Shown one piece after another: positions 14,471-23,996 of a stretch of 64,000 bases of DNA. The translations under genes were made by a program, and so were the position numbers. Every line of letters begins with the position of its first letter. Position 1 is the stretch's first letter. The stretch is from NCBI GenBank assembly GCA_017501255.1, contig JAFVXE010000020.1, positions 1 to 64,000 on the forward strand. The letters run 5' to 3'. The DNA is from Clostridia bacterium (GTDB lineage Bacteria > Bacillota > Clostridia > Christensenellales > Aristaeellaceae). Under the pieces are notes generated by a model. It did not search any database, was not told the origin of the DNA, and saw only the letters and a list, made by a program, of their open reading frames with translations.

Positions 14471-17188
14471 TCAACCGTTGCCTTCACCGGGGCCCGCCAG
14501 ATCCACCACTTCTCCATCAGGAGAAGAAATACCGATGGTATAGCGGCATTCACCCGTGCTCTCTATATGCAGGTTAAACCACCACTTGGGGTTATTCTCC
14601 ACCCCGGGTTCGGTGAGAAAACTGCCCACCAGCGTATAGTTGGGTAAATCCTTGTAGGAAAGGCCGAACTCCTCACAGACTGCCACAACGGCAATCCTGC
14701 CCGCTTCATCAATGGTCAGATCGTTATCTGTTAGCGGGGTATTCAGTTGAGGATTGGTTTCCGTATATGATACCGACAACGGGTACCTTGCTCCGTTTTC
14801 TTCAAATATCAACAGATGCGGCTGAATGGTAGGCGATACAGGCAACGGCATCGGCGTATTGGTAGGCAATGGCTTGGGAGAAACCATCTCCGGCGCAGCC
14901 GCAGGTGTGGGAATCGCATCCAAAGCAGTGGTTGCCAATGGTGCATTTTCCGGTGTAATGGCACGATCCACCTGCAGAATCGTACCCTGGTGCATATCGA
15001 TCCGAATGACCAGCAGATACTTGCCCTGCTCCGTTTCATAGCTGCAATAGGCCTCATACCAGCCGTATTCAAGATATTCATCAATGGTGTTGCAACGGAT
15101 ATTTGCTTCCTCTGTACCAATCAGATGGGCAGCGGCAGTGACTGCAATCTGCCTTGCAGCTTCCAAAGAAATGATCGGGTCACTGCGGCGCAGATAGGCT
15201 TCTTTGGTTTTGTAGGGAAGTGCGATCCCATAGGGATTGGTCAGGTACTGATAATCATAAACCTCCTGATCGCCATACAAAGTGGCCATGTACTGCCGCA
15301 TTTCAGAAGACAGTGCGCTTTCGTTGATTGTGAAAGTGGATAGAAGCACTTCTTCATCCAATCGCTCCACAAAAAACTGCCCTGCTTCCATTTCAGCAGA
15401 AGTGATGTCACTCAGAGAAAACAGGCGTTCCCGCAGATTCTTCACTGCATGGCTGAAAAAGGTGCCGTCGCCAAACGTACTGCGCTGATAATCCATGTAA
15501 GCAACCATCCGCATCCAGCTTGGCTCAATGACGAAGAAGAACAGGCTGTTCCCCTCCGGATCCATGGCCCGCCCAAGGACAACACGTTCCTCCAGGGTAT
15601 AGCGCTGCTCATCGATGCGCACCTCCCCCACCTGCTGGATTCCCAGACAGTCCTTGGCAAACTGGCGCACCACTGCCTCAACAGGTTGCTGCACCAACTC
15701 ATATTCGTAGGGATAGGTATTGCTGGCCAGCGGATAGCACTCATCCCAGTACAGCAGGTGACCCTGACTGTCAAAGTACAGCTCAAAACCATTCGGCGCA
15801 TCATGGGCCGTCACACGCCATTCGTCCTCAAACCGGGAAGCCTGCAATGTGCCATAACGGTCCCTGGGGTAATCGATACCTTGCAGATAGGGGGTATCAA
15901 GGAGCATTCGGGCATATGCCAGAGCTTCTTCCTCGGTGGCAATGGCACACTGTTGAAACTGTACCCCCCGTGGCACCCGAACAGGCAATTCCCCATCAAA
16001 GCTGTACCGATGAATGGCCTTTGCCATCTGATGATCGTAACTGGGTTCCCTTTTCTCGGCAGTAAAGAAGGCAAGGACCGTCGCTGCTACCAGCACCATC
16101 GCCATCACCGCAACCAGCCAGATCAGTTTCTTCTTATTTTCCACGATGGCTGATACACGCTGCTTCAGTCGTTTGCCGGTCATGGTCATCCCGGTGGCCA
16201 ATACGCTCATGCGGGGCGCATTGCGCTTGGCAGCAGCCAGCACCAACGTGCCGGCATACGCCACCCGTTCCTCGGCATTCATCCGGGCTGTGACCCGTTC
16301 ATCGCAGGCCAGTTCGCAATCGGTTCGGACACAGCGGGCAGCAATCCATACCAGCGGATTGAACCAATGCACAATGCAGCACAGATTCCGCAAAACCGCC
16401 CACCAAGGATCGCCGGATTTCAAATGGCAGATCTCATGCGTGAGCACCTGGGGCAGTTCCTCATCGGACAGGTTCAGTGGCAGCGCAATATAGGGACGGA
16501 GCACGCCCACCAGACAGGCGCTGGGCAGTGGATCCACATAATACACTGGCACGGGTTTGACTTTTCGCTGGGTACACAGGGACAGATATTGCTCCCATTG
16601 CTCACCTTCCATGGACGAAATTCGATTGCGCCGGAGTTTGCGTCGGAACCGCACATTCTGAATAATCATGTACAGAAGCACGCCCCCACTCGCCGCCAGA
16701 TAGGCAAAGAAAACCCACTTGCCCATCCAGCCGTAGGAGGAATACACTGCCAGATCAAATAGCAAATCGGATGGCGCATAGTTGTCCACATCCAGATCGT
16801 TGAGGCTGATGCCGCTGCTCTCGTCAGCGGACTGTGTCTCCTTCATCTGATTGGACAGATCAAGCAGAAAGTCCTGTGTCCGTACCCGAATCTGATCCGC
16901 CACCGGGCGGGCAGCCTCATCCGTGGACCAGGTTGGGCGCAGATCGTTCATCAGGGGATTGGGCAGAGCCAACGGCACAAGCAGCCTGATGGCTACCAGC
17001 AGCCAGAGCATATACACCGCCCGGTTTCCGATCTTCCCCCGCAAAAACTTGCGCACCAACATCACCAGTACAATCAGCAAACTGCCAAGCAGCGCAGCTT
17101 CAAGCAGAAAATTAAAGACTGTCATGGTTCGAAAGGGCAAACCACGGTTTTGCTGAAAGAATGTAAAGAGCCGATTGCTCAGATTCAT
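14471..17188 (-). CDS. BlaR1/MecR1-like M56 sensor peptidase with large ectodomain
   Basis: A 905-residue membrane protein. Residues 1-350 hold the M56 metallopeptidase module with several membrane helices and the zinc motif HEICH near residue 250, with CELACDE downstream as the second ligand region. A further helix (KKKLIWLVAVMAMVLVAATV) leads to an ectodomain of about 500 residues. That domain has no penicillin-binding SxxK-SxN-KTG pattern that I can find. It includes a PepSY-like part (ISLEAARQIAVTAAA) and a proline-threonine linker before a C-terminal module. BlaR1-type proteins cleave the BlaI repressor when the sensor detects its signal. The adjacent blaI gene, 42 bases upstream, supports that pairing. 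Confidence 0.88.
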   Translation of the reverse strand: MNLSNRLFTFFQQNRGLPFRTMTVFNFLLEAALLGSLLIVLVMLVRKFLRGKIGNRAVYMLWLLVAIRLLVPLALPNPLMNDLRPTWSTDEAARPVADQIRVRTQDFLLDLSNQMKETQSADESSGISLNDLDVDNYAPSDLLFDLAVYSSYGWMGKWVFFAYLAASGGVLLYMIIQNVRFRRKLRRNRISSMEGEQWEQYLSLCTQRKVKPVPVYYVDPLPSACLVGVLRPYIALPLNLSDEELPQVLTHEICHLKSGDPWWAVLRNLCCIVHWFNPLVWIAARCVRTDCELACDERVTARMNAEERVAYAGTLVLAAAKRNAPRMSVLATGMTMTGKRLKQRVSAIVENKKKLIWLVAVMAMVLVAATVLAFFTAEKREPSYDHQMAKAIHRYSFDGELPVRVPRGVQFQQCAIATEEEALAYARMLLDTPYLQGIDYPRDRYGTLQASRFEDEWRVTAHDAPNGFELYFDSQGHLLYWDECYPLASNTYPYEYELVQQPVEAVVRQFAKDCLGIQQVGEVRIDEQRYTLEERVVLGRAMDPEGNSLFFFVIEPSWMRMVAYMDYQRSTFGDGTFFSHAVKNLRERLFSLSDITSAEMEAGQFFVERLDEEVLLSTFTINESALSSEMRQYMATLYGDQEVYDYQYLTNPYGIALPYKTKEAYLRRSDPIISLEAARQIAVTAAAHLIGTEEANIRCNTIDEYLEYGWYEAYCSYETEQGKYLLVIRIDMHQGTILQVDRAITPENAPLATTALDAIPTPAAAPEMVSPKPLPTNTPMPLPVSPTIQPHLLIFEENGARYPLSVSYTETNPQLNTPLTDNDLTIDEAGRIAVVAVCEEFGLSYKDLPNYTLVGSFLTEPGVENNPKWWFNLHIESTGECRYTIGISSPDGEVVDLAGPGEGNG

Positions 17189-17230
17189 GTTTTCGCCTCC
17201 TTTGGCGTGGTTGTCTATGGTATAGGTATC

Positions 17231-17605
17231 TCAGGGCTTGGCCTTACGGAGCATTTCCATCAGTTCTTCCACTTCTTTGGGAGAAATAGAACCGTTCTCC
17301 ACCAGTCCGCTTACCAGCAACGCAGCACTGCCGCCATACAGATCCCGCACCAGAGAATGGGTTTGTTCTCTGGCAAAATCCGCTTTCTGTACCGCAGGCG
17401 CATATGTTTTCACCGGGCCGGTTTCATCTACAGTCACAGTTCCCTTGGCTTCCATCCGCTTGAGCAACGTGATGACCGTATATTTGCTCCAATGGGTCTC
17501 CTGCTCCAAATCCCGGGTCAGTTCCATCATGGTCTGGGGATGATGATCCCACAAACGGAGCATGATCTTCATCTCCGCATCCGTCAATGCAGCTTTTTCC
17601 CGCAC
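17231..17605 (-). CDS. BlaI/MecI/CopY-family repressor
   Basis: A 124-residue winged-helix repressor. The GTG start at 17605 has GGAGG seven bases upstream; an ATG at 17611 lies too close to that site. The motifs LTDAEMKIMLRLW, then YTVITLLKRMEAKG, are the DNA-recognition helices of the Penicillinase_R family; the C-terminal part would dimerise and contains the region cleaved by the partner peptidase. It forms a two-gene operon with the M56 sensor downstream. Dyad sequences around its promoter suggest autorepression. Because the partner has no visible beta-lactam sensor, resistance to beta-lactams should not be assumed. Confidence 0.92.
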   Translation of the reverse strand: MREKAALTDAEMKIMLRLWDHHPQTMMELTRDLEQETHWSKYTVITLLKRMEAKGTVTVDETGPVKTYAPAVQKADFAREQTHSLVRDLYGGSAALLVSGLVENGSISPKEVEELMEMLRKAKP

Positions 17606-17632
17606 GGTCATACCTCCTTTGGCTTGGTGTTG

Positions 17633-17682
17633 GACAATTGTCAACCATTGATATTGTACATTTGTCCACCGTATTGTGTCAA
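17633..17682 (-). promoter_or_regulatory. blaI-like promoter with operator dyads
   Basis: TTGACA (17677-17682) and TACAAT (17653-17658) are separated by 18 bases on the minus strand. A perfect 10-bp palindrome GACAATTGTC (17633-17642) lies at the expected start of transcription. A related half, GGACAAATGTACA, overlaps the -10 box. BlaI/MecI repressors bind TACA/TGTA-type dyads in this arrangement. Confidence 0.7.
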
Positions 17683-17726
17683 GGGTTCAGGCTGTAGCAA
17701 ATGTAACAATATGGGACAAACACAGC

Positions 17727-17760
17727 AAAAGCCCCCGTGCCTTGCTTGGCACAGGGGCTC
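17727..17760 (-). terminator. Terminator of the lipoprotein gene
   Basis: Stem AGCCCCTGTGCC / GGCACGGGGGCT (one mismatch) with a six-base loop, followed by TTTT on the minus strand, 15 bases after the stop. Confidence 0.82.
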
Positions 17761-17775
17761 AATCATTGGATTTCG

Positions 17776-18648
17776 TCAGATCGTTTTCAGCGTGTCCTTG
17801 ATCTTATCAAAGATATTCATGTAATCATCCCGGTACTCGCGGGGATACATGATTTCCACGCCGTAAAGCATATTGTTGATACATACATAGTGGATACGAC
17901 CGCCCAGCTTGACGCCGTTGACCAGTTCGCCGGAATAATTGGCATATACACCCTTGCCGCCCATCAGGTGACGGGTGGCGGTGAGACTGGGTTCCCACTT
18001 GGCAAAGTTGGTAGCACCAATATCATTCAAACGGGCTTTGACTTCCTTTTCCAGATCCCGCTGATCATAATTGGTGTTGACCGGTACAGCCACGATGGTG
18101 ATCACGCACTGCTGTCCGCCCACCATCTGTTCCTGAGGCTCAATAACAGAATAGACTTCGGTGAGGGAATCATCCGCAATCCAGCCGCTGGGGGCTTCAA
18201 AGGTGAGGCCCAGAGAACCCGCCGTGTAGGATACATAGGTATAGTTCACAGGCGCACGGGGCGTAGGCGTGGGCATATCCACCGGATCCAGCGGAATGGG
18301 CGTGCTGCCGGCATACTTGTACTCGGTTTCTTCAACCACGGTATAGTTGCCGCTGAGGCTGTCGGAAAGGCTGACAGGCTCCTGATAGCTTTCCTCGGTG
18401 ATGGGATCAGCCTCGGAAAAATCAGAATAATCCTCCGTTGTGTCATCGGGGATATCGGAAACCCCGCTATCCTCTTCCACAGGCACGGCAGTGGGCTCGG
18501 GCGTAGGCGCATCAGTCACCGTAGGCAAGCCCAAATTCTGGGTGATTTCCGGAAAAACCGTCTGATTGGGCGCATTGCCGCCAGCGCAGGAGCTGAGCAA
18601 AACAGCGGTCATCATCAGGCACAGCGCCAGTTTCCATTGACGTTTCAT
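17776..18648 (-). CDS. Lipoprotein with TPEP-type linker, function unknown
   Basis: A 290-residue lipoprotein: signal peptide MKRQWKLALCLMMTAVLLSS followed by the lipobox cysteine. Residues 25-135 are low-complexity, acidic and rich in Pro, Thr and Ser. The C-terminal 155 residues are folded and start LGLTFEAPSGW, a pattern seen in PsbP-like or DUF-type surface lipoproteins that bind small ligands. I cannot name the family with confidence. RBS GGGAGG and a promoter (TTGACG-17-TACAAT) lie upstream. It is a single-gene unit between the BlaI operon and yhaM. Confidence 0.7.
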   Translation of the reverse strand: MKRQWKLALCLMMTAVLLSSCAGGNAPNQTVFPEITQNLGLPTVTDAPTPEPTAVPVEEDSGVSDIPDDTTEDYSDFSEADPITEESYQEPVSLSDSLSGNYTVVEETEYKYAGSTPIPLDPVDMPTPTPRAPVNYTYVSYTAGSLGLTFEAPSGWIADDSLTEVYSVIEPQEQMVGGQQCVITIVAVPVNTNYDQRDLEKEVKARLNDIGATNFAKWEPSLTATRHLMGGKGVYANYSGELVNGVKLGGRIHYVCINNMLYGVEIMYPREYRDDYMNIFDKIKDTLKTI

Positions 18649-18674
18649 CTCTGTTCCCTCCCTTGAATGAGGTT

Positions 18675-18703
18675 ATTGTAGCATTGCGTGGTTTTTGCGT
18701 CAA
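18675..18703 (-). promoter_or_regulatory. Promoter for the lipoprotein gene
   Basis: TTGACG (18698-18703) and TACAAT (18675-18680) with a 17-base spacer on the minus strand. It overlaps the end of yhaM. Confidence 0.8.
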
Positions 18704-19656
18704 GCATCCCCGTTATCCTCATCCAGAGGGCGGTACAGCCTGCGATCCAGCGACCAGATCTTTTCACTGAACACACCGGGCTTCAGCTTGGCGATGGCAG
18801 TCTGCATCTCATTCATGCGGGCATCCAGCAAGTCCACCCAATGCAGGGCTTCCGCCTCAGGGAACATGGGCTTGCGGGGGCTGCCAAATTCCGCTTCCCC
18901 ATGATGGCTGAGCATCATATGCTGGAGCAGGAGCACTTCCTCGCTGTGAATGTCCAGCTCGTTGGCAGCCTCCTGAATGCGGGTGACGCCCAGCACCAGA
19001 TGGCCCAAAAGCAGACCTTCCCGGCTGTAATCCCGCACCACGCCCATCTGGTCGCTGTCCATTTCCTCGGTTTTGCAAAGGTCATGAAGAATCACACCGG
19101 CAAAGAGCAAATCCGCATTCAGCCACGGATACTGCTCCGCAACCTTCTTCGCCAGCCGGAGCATACCGGTGGTGTGGTGCAACAGGCCACTGCGCTCCGC
19201 ATGGTGAATGCGCTGAGCGGCGGGATAATAACTGAGTTTTTCCTCAAAACGCTTGAGCAGATGAAGCGTCAAGCGTTTCAAGTCGTCATTCCGGAAGTTA
19301 CCAGCGGTCTGCGTCAGCTCTGCCAGCATATCAGCTGCCGGTTCGGGAGCGCAGGGAGCCAGATTGGACAGATCCACATTATCTTCCGGCGTTGCATTGC
19401 GGATACGTTCCACACGCAGCTGTAAGCGGCCGTTGTATTCCAGCGTACCGCCCCGTACCTTGATCACCGAACCGGGCGTGGGCGGTGGCACATTGCCATC
19501 CCACACCTTGGCATTCACTTCACCGGTGCGGTCTGCCAGGTTCATATCCAGATATTTGGCGCCATTGCCGCCGGTTCGCTGGTCGGCGGAACGCACCAGC
19601 AGAAACCCTTCAAAGCGCTGATCCTTGGTAAGCTCGCAAAGCGGCAGTTGAGCCAT
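18700..19656 (-). CDS. yhaM: 3'-5' exoribonuclease YhaM
   Basis: A 318-residue protein with an N-terminal OB-fold (GGNGAKYLDMNLADRTGEVNAK region) and a C-terminal HD domain (GLLHHTTGMLRL, FAGVILHDLCK, HHGEAEFGSP). This is the architecture of YhaM, a Firmicute 3'-5' exoribonuclease that trims RNA ends. The HD metal ligands His and Asp are intact. The start at 19656 gives a six-base spacing from GGAAG; the ATG two codons earlier abuts that site. It follows dnaB by 24 bases and is probably in its operon. Confidence 0.9.
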   Translation of the reverse strand: MAQLPLCELTKDQRFEGFLLVRSADQRTGGNGAKYLDMNLADRTGEVNAKVWDGNVPPPTPGSVIKVRGGTLEYNGRLQLRVERIRNATPEDNVDLSNLAPCAPEPAADMLAELTQTAGNFRNDDLKRLTLHLLKRFEEKLSYYPAAQRIHHAERSGLLHHTTGMLRLAKKVAEQYPWLNADLLFAGVILHDLCKTEEMDSDQMGVVRDYSREGLLLGHLVLGVTRIQEAANELDIHSEEVLLLQHMMLSHHGEAEFGSPRKPMFPEAEALHWVDLLDARMNEMQTAIAKLKPGVFSEKIWSLDRRLYRPLDEDNGDA

Positions 19657-19680
19657 AGTCATCTTCCTTTACTACTTGGT

Positions 19681-21063
19681 TTATTCGGCATACACAGCCA
19701 CCCGGGTACCGGGCAGGTTGGTATAGCGGGCAAATTCTGCCTGCCATTCCACATTGACAGTGCCTACAGGGCCGTTACGCTGTTTGGCCACAATCACTTC
19801 GCCGGCGTTGTCATCCGGCTTGGGCGCATTTTCCTCGGTGCTGTTTGCACTGGCATAATAGCCCTCACGATGCAGGAACATCACCACGTCGGCGTCCTGC
19901 TCGATACTACCGGAGTCACGCAGGTCGCTGAGCATGGGGCGCTTATCATTACGGGCGGCGGGAGCACGGCTCAGCTGAGCACAGGCCAGCACGGGAATCT
20001 TCAGTTCCAGTGCGATGGATTTGAGCTGACGGCTGATTTCGCTGACCTCCAGCTGACGGTTCTCCGCACGGCTGTCCGTGGTCATCAGGCCCAGATAGTC
20101 GATGACCACCAAATCCAGTCCCTGTTCCATCATCAACCGGCGGCAACGGCTGCGCAGCTGGGAGGGGGTCAGGGAGGAGGTGTCGTCGATGTAAATGCGG
20201 CAATTGCTCAGATCATTGATACAGTCGCCCAGCTTGATCCACTCGTCATCGCTGAGCATACCGCTGCGGACACGCTGCATATTGATGTTGGCAGCAGAGC
20301 ACAACAGACGCATACCGATCTGCTCCGCAGGCATTTCCAGACTGAAAATGGCCACGCTCTTGTGAGCCTTCACACCGGCAAACTGGGCAACACCAAGCGC
20401 CATGGAGGTTTTACCCATGGCAGGACGGGCGCCCACCAGGATCAATTCGCCTCCATGGAGGCCCGTCAGCATACGGTCCAGATCGTACAGTCCGGTGGGA
20501 ACGCCGGAGAGCTTGCCTTTCAGGCGGCTCAATTCCTCAATGGTATCGAAGGTGCTCATCAGCACCTTCTGCAAAGGCATCAGGGACTGAGCGCCGGTGC
20601 GCCGCATCACGATATCGAAAATCCGCTTTTCCGCCGATTTCAGCACATCGCCAAGGGAATCGGTCTGCGCATAGCACTGCTCGCTGATGCGCTGACTGGC
20701 ATCGATCAGTTTGCGCAGGGTGGCCTTTTCCAGCACGATTTCAATGTAGGTGCGGGTATTGGCCGTGGTAGGCACAAAGCGCAGCGCCTGCAACAGGTAC
20801 GCAAGCCCGCCGATGCTCTCCAGCGTACCCCGGCGGGTCAGTTCATTGCCAACGGTCATCAGGTCGATGGGGCTGCCAGCAATATGCAGCGCCTGCATTC
20901 CTGAGAAGATCTCCTTGTGCTCGGGGCTGTAAAAATCTTCTGGCACAAGATTTTCAAAGGCGAGAGAAGCCGCGCCGTTATCCTGCAGCATGGCGCCGAT
21001 AACGGACCGTTCCGCATCGATGCTGCTGGGCGGCAAAACCGCCGCCATATCCCGCATTTCCAT
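19681..21063 (-). CDS. dnaB: Replicative DNA helicase DnaB
   Basis: A 460-residue hexameric helicase that unwinds DNA at the replication fork. The N-terminal domain opens PSSIDAERSVIGAML. The RecA-like C-terminal domain has Walker A GARPAMGKTS, the SLEMPAEQ motif, Walker B LVVIDYLGLM, and the late motifs DLRDSGSIEQDADVVMFLHR and AKQRNGP. RBS AGGGGAGA is seven bases upstream. The order yybS-rplI-dnaB-yhaM keeps the rplI-dnaB link found in Bacillus, where the helicase is called DnaC. Confidence 0.97.
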   Translation of the reverse strand: MEMRDMAAVLPPSSIDAERSVIGAMLQDNGAASLAFENLVPEDFYSPEHKEIFSGMQALHIAGSPIDLMTVGNELTRRGTLESIGGLAYLLQALRFVPTTANTRTYIEIVLEKATLRKLIDASQRISEQCYAQTDSLGDVLKSAEKRIFDIVMRRTGAQSLMPLQKVLMSTFDTIEELSRLKGKLSGVPTGLYDLDRMLTGLHGGELILVGARPAMGKTSMALGVAQFAGVKAHKSVAIFSLEMPAEQIGMRLLCSAANINMQRVRSGMLSDDEWIKLGDCINDLSNCRIYIDDTSSLTPSQLRSRCRRLMMEQGLDLVVIDYLGLMTTDSRAENRQLEVSEISRQLKSIALELKIPVLACAQLSRAPAARNDKRPMLSDLRDSGSIEQDADVVMFLHREGYYASANSTEENAPKPDDNAGEVIVAKQRNGPVGTVNVEWQAEFARYTNLPGTRVAVYAE

Positions 21064-21096
21064 GGGCTGCTCTCCCCTTTCGTGATCAGAGTTCGA

Positions 21097-21546
21097 TTAT
21101 TTGGCGGCAGGCACCACGTTCAGCTTCATGGCAGCCTTGATGCCGGTATAGATGGTTACGGTGATGGGATACTCGCCCACCTGCGCGACCTTTTCGCAGT
21201 CAATCTTGCGCTTGTCAACCTCAACGCCGTGCTGGGCTTTCAGCTGGTCGGCGATTTCCTGGGTGGTGATGCTGCCGTAGAGGCGGCCCTTATCGCCGCA
21301 CTTCACCTGCAGATTAACAACCTTGCCCTTGATGGAGTCGGCGATCTTCTGTGCTTCCGCACGGCGTTCGGCTTCCAGACGGGCTTCGGCAGCACGCTTG
21401 CGCTCAATCTCCTTCACAGCGCCGGGAGTGGCTTCCACAGCCCACTTCTTGGGGAACAGGAAATTACGGGCATATCCATCAGATACGTTCAGCACATCAT
21501 CCTTCTTGCCGGTACCTTTCACATCACAAAGCAAAATCACTTTCAT
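21097..21546 (-). CDS. rplI: 50S ribosomal protein L9
   Basis: A 149-residue L9 with the N-terminal signature [20 protein letters not shown] and [20 protein letters not shown] long charged connecting helix follows (residues 40-75) and then the C-terminal rRNA-binding domain. It stabilises the L1 stalk region of the ribosome. Its start overlaps the yybS stop by four bases (ATGA), so the two genes are translationally coupled. Confidence 0.97.
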   Translation of the reverse strand: MKVILLCDVKGTGKKDDVLNVSDGYARNFLFPKKWAVEATPGAVKEIERKRAAEARLEAERRAEAQKIADSIKGKVVNLQVKCGDKGRLYGSITTQEIADQLKAQHGVEVDKRKIDCEKVAQVGEYPITVTIYTGIKAAMKLNVVPAAK

Positions 21547-22640
21547 GGTTCTTCCTCCTCATTCTTCTCTCGTTCATTCTTGTCATCTCCCGCCCGGAGA
21601 CGGAAGGAAAACATATTTTCGAAGCAGCCTGCCACGAACGCTGCAAAGGGCATCATGACAAACAGAAGCCCGGCGGCAATACCTGCCAGCACCCGTCTTT
21701 CCTGCTTCTCACCCATAATCAGCGAGCAGACGACCGCTGCGCCCTGCAATTGATAAGCCGTTTCAAACGTGGCATATGCCAGCTGGGCAATCCGGTAGAC
21801 AAATCCTTGGGTGCCGATCATCAGGAAATAGCTTACGCAGCAAATCAGCAAAACCACATGCCAGCGACGGGGCATCCGGAGCCGGGAAAAAGACGGTGCC
21901 AGTGCGATGCTCACCTTATTGGGTTCCGTCTTGTTCAGCAGCAGGTAGGAGCCCCACATCCGCAAAATGCGCAGATCGGTAAACACACCCAGAAGGATGC
22001 TTGCCTGAACAAGCAGGACGGGCACTTTGGTTTCCACCAACTGCGCCACACGGGTTTTCAGCATCAGCCGCACTTCCCCCAGAAAGACTGGGTCTATCGT
22101 CAGGTTCAGCAGGGTAACCTGCTGATACCCATCCGGAACCGGTAAAAGACCAGCGGACATTGCCCTGTACAGAAGCGACGTGCGCTGAGGATGGGACATC
22201 ACCCATTGCTCAACCTTCTCTGACAGAAATTCCGCCAGACTGATGCCTTGCTGCCATGCGTCCAGATACAGCGCCCACAGGGCAAATGCAAGCGCTATCG
22301 CCATGGCAGCAACATACATCAGAATACTTTCCGGCTTGCTGGATTGCACCGGGTTCATGCGCCAGGTCACCAGCGCAGGCAAACCCGTCAACAACAGCAA
22401 ACTGGCAGCATATGCGGGATGATAGCCATACAGCAGTACGATCACCGAAGGAAGCGGAACAGTGATCCATGCAATCCAGTTCTTCTTTCCTTTGATCAGA
22501 GGGCAGATGAACAGCGGCATCAGCATGGTCAGCGGCAGGCTCAGTGCAGGAACAAGCCCGATCAGCACAACCAGCGCATACAGCGCAATCCGCTTACTCA
22601 CCAGCAACCGCTGCTGAGGGCGAAGGGAAACAGCCTGCAT
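21543..22640 (-). CDS. YybS-like membrane protein (DUF2232)
   Basis: A 365-residue integral membrane protein with about eight hydrophobic segments and a charged C-terminal tail ([14 protein letters not shown]). DUF2232 proteins sit next to rplI in Firmicutes, and the position here supports the call. The function is unknown; they resemble S-component-type membrane folds. In Bacillus, gdpP (yybT) lies between this gene and rplI; here it is absent and yybS overlaps rplI directly. RBS AAGGAGG lies upstream, with a strong promoter further up. Confidence 0.8.
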   Translation of the reverse strand: MQAVSLRPQQRLLVSKRIALYALVVLIGLVPALSLPLTMLMPLFICPLIKGKKNWIAWITVPLPSVIVLLYGYHPAYAASLLLLTGLPALVTWRMNPVQSSKPESILMYVAAMAIALAFALWALYLDAWQQGISLAEFLSEKVEQWVMSHPQRTSLLYRAMSAGLLPVPDGYQQVTLLNLTIDPVFLGEVRLMLKTRVAQLVETKVPVLLVQASILLGVFTDLRILRMWGSYLLLNKTEPNKVSIALAPSFSRLRMPRRWHVVLLICCVSYFLMIGTQGFVYRIAQLAYATFETAYQLQGAAVVCSLIMGEKQERRVLAGIAAGLLFVMMPFAAFVAGCFENMFSFRLRAGDDKNEREKNEEEEP

Positions 22641-22687
22641 ACCGTGCCTCCTTATCCGATTGATCTATTGCCAAAAGGCTAACCTTT

Positions 22688-22716
22688 ATTATACGTTTTC
22701 GCTGGTGGTAAGTCAA
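22688..22716 (-). promoter_or_regulatory. Promoter for the yybS-rplI-dnaB-yhaM operon
   Basis: TTGACT (22711-22716), 17-base spacer, TATAAT (22688-22693) on the minus strand. The -35 box overlaps the stop codon of the AI-2E transporter gene. Confidence 0.85.
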
Positions 22717-23852
22717 TCCGGGCCGCCGGATTCAGCCAAAGCTGCCTCCCTGCGGTCAACGCTGTCCCGCACAAGGCCGTAGACCACGGAGGTCAGCGGG
22801 ATGAACAACAGCATACCCACGATTCCCATCAAACCTTCGCCAACCACCACGGCAAACAGCACCCAGATGGAGGGCAGACCAATGGCATTTCCCATCACGT
22901 GGGGATAAATCAGGTTGCCTTCGATCTGTTGCAGTACAAGGAACAGAATGACAAAGTACAATGCCTGCATGGGATTGGCAACCAGAATCAGGAATGCGCC
23001 TACAATGCAGCCAATCCAGGCACCGATGACGGGAATCAAAGCCATAATGGCAATGAACACGCTGACCAGCAGCACATAGGGCAGCTTGAAGATGGACATG
23101 GCAATGAAGAACATCACGCCCAGAATCAGCGCTTCGGTGCACTGGCCCGTCATAAAGGAAGCGAAAGTGTGCTGGGTACGGCGGCACACATCCACCAGCC
23201 AGTCCATTTTATCCTTGGGCAGATAAGCATAGCCCAGGCGCTTGAACTGGCTGGCCAGTTTTTCCTTGGAAAACAGGAAATACACCGTGAACATAATGGT
23301 GAAAAACAGGCTCAGGATGCTCTGATACAGCCCGCCGATCACGCCGGTGGAGAAAGCAACGCCGCTCAGGGCAAACTTGAGGATCTGCTCCAGTTGGGCG
23401 TTCAGCTGATCCTCCGTAGGCGGCACCAATGCAGTGGAAAGATAACCGCTCAGGTCAAAATCCTTGCTCAACAGCCATTCATTCAGCTTGGCATAGGCCG
23501 CAGGCAGCTGCTTCATGATGCTGTCAAAGGTTTTGCCCACCTCTGTAACCAGATAGGGAACCACCAGACAGACAATCAGAATCAAAATGGCGAAAACCAC
23601 CAGAACAGCCAAGGGGCGCTTCAGTTTTTCGCCAAATTTGAAGCGTGCCGGAAAACGAAACACTTTGTTTTCGAAAAAGCGCATGGGCACATTCAAAAAC
23701 AGGGCCAAAAGACCGCCAACAAGGAACGGCACAAGAATCCCCAACGTTTTCAAAAACAACTGTCCAAACCAGTCCAAATGCTGTGAAACTGCGAAGATAA
23801 AAATCAAAATCGTTCCTGTTATCAATACATTCCGCATTTTCTTGCGTTCCAT
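22713..23852 (-). CDS. AI-2E family (PerM/YtvI-type) transporter
   Basis: A 379-residue membrane protein with about eight helices. The conserved pattern is clear: PFLVGGLLALFLNVP near the start, a soluble loop around residues 110-160, and the C-terminal motifs IPVIGAWIGCIVGAFLIL, GNLIYPHVMGNAIGLPSIW and VGEGLMGIVGMLLFIPL. Family members have been linked to autoinducer-2 export, Na+/H+ antiport or unknown roles; the YtvI-like Firmicute group is uncharacterised. The start at 23852 has GGAGGT four to five bases upstream. A TTAACA-17-TACGAT promoter lies at 23893-23921. Confidence 0.88.
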   Translation of the reverse strand: MERKKMRNVLITGTILIFIFAVSQHLDWFGQLFLKTLGILVPFLVGGLLALFLNVPMRFFENKVFRFPARFKFGEKLKRPLAVLVVFAILILIVCLVVPYLVTEVGKTFDSIMKQLPAAYAKLNEWLLSKDFDLSGYLSTALVPPTEDQLNAQLEQILKFALSGVAFSTGVIGGLYQSILSLFFTIMFTVYFLFSKEKLASQFKRLGYAYLPKDKMDWLVDVCRRTQHTFASFMTGQCTEALILGVMFFIAMSIFKLPYVLLVSVFIAIMALIPVIGAWIGCIVGAFLILVANPMQALYFVILFLVLQQIEGNLIYPHVMGNAIGLPSIWVLFAVVVGEGLMGIVGMLLFIPLTSVVYGLVRDSVDRREAALAESGGPD

Positions 23853-23892
23853 ATGTACCTCCATTGGGGCATAGATGTAAAGGCCCCCGTAT

Positions 23893-23921
23893 ATCGTACC
23901 ACATTCTTTCGGTTTTGTTAA
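23893..23921 (-). promoter_or_regulatory. Promoter for the AI-2E transporter gene
   Basis: TTAACA (23916-23921) and TACGAT (23893-23898) on the minus strand, 17-base spacer. Confidence 0.6.
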
Positions 23922-23954
23922 CTTCTCCCGTGGATTATTTACATCTTTTCCATA

Positions 23955-23981
23955 GAAAAAACAGGGCCTGCCAGCCCTGTT
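23955..23981 (-). terminator. Terminator of spoIVA
   Basis: AACAGGGC / GCCCTGTT stem with a six-base loop followed by TTTTTT on the minus strand, 15 bases after the spoIVA stop. Confidence 0.85.
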
Positions 23982-23996
23982 GATGGCCTCTTTTGA

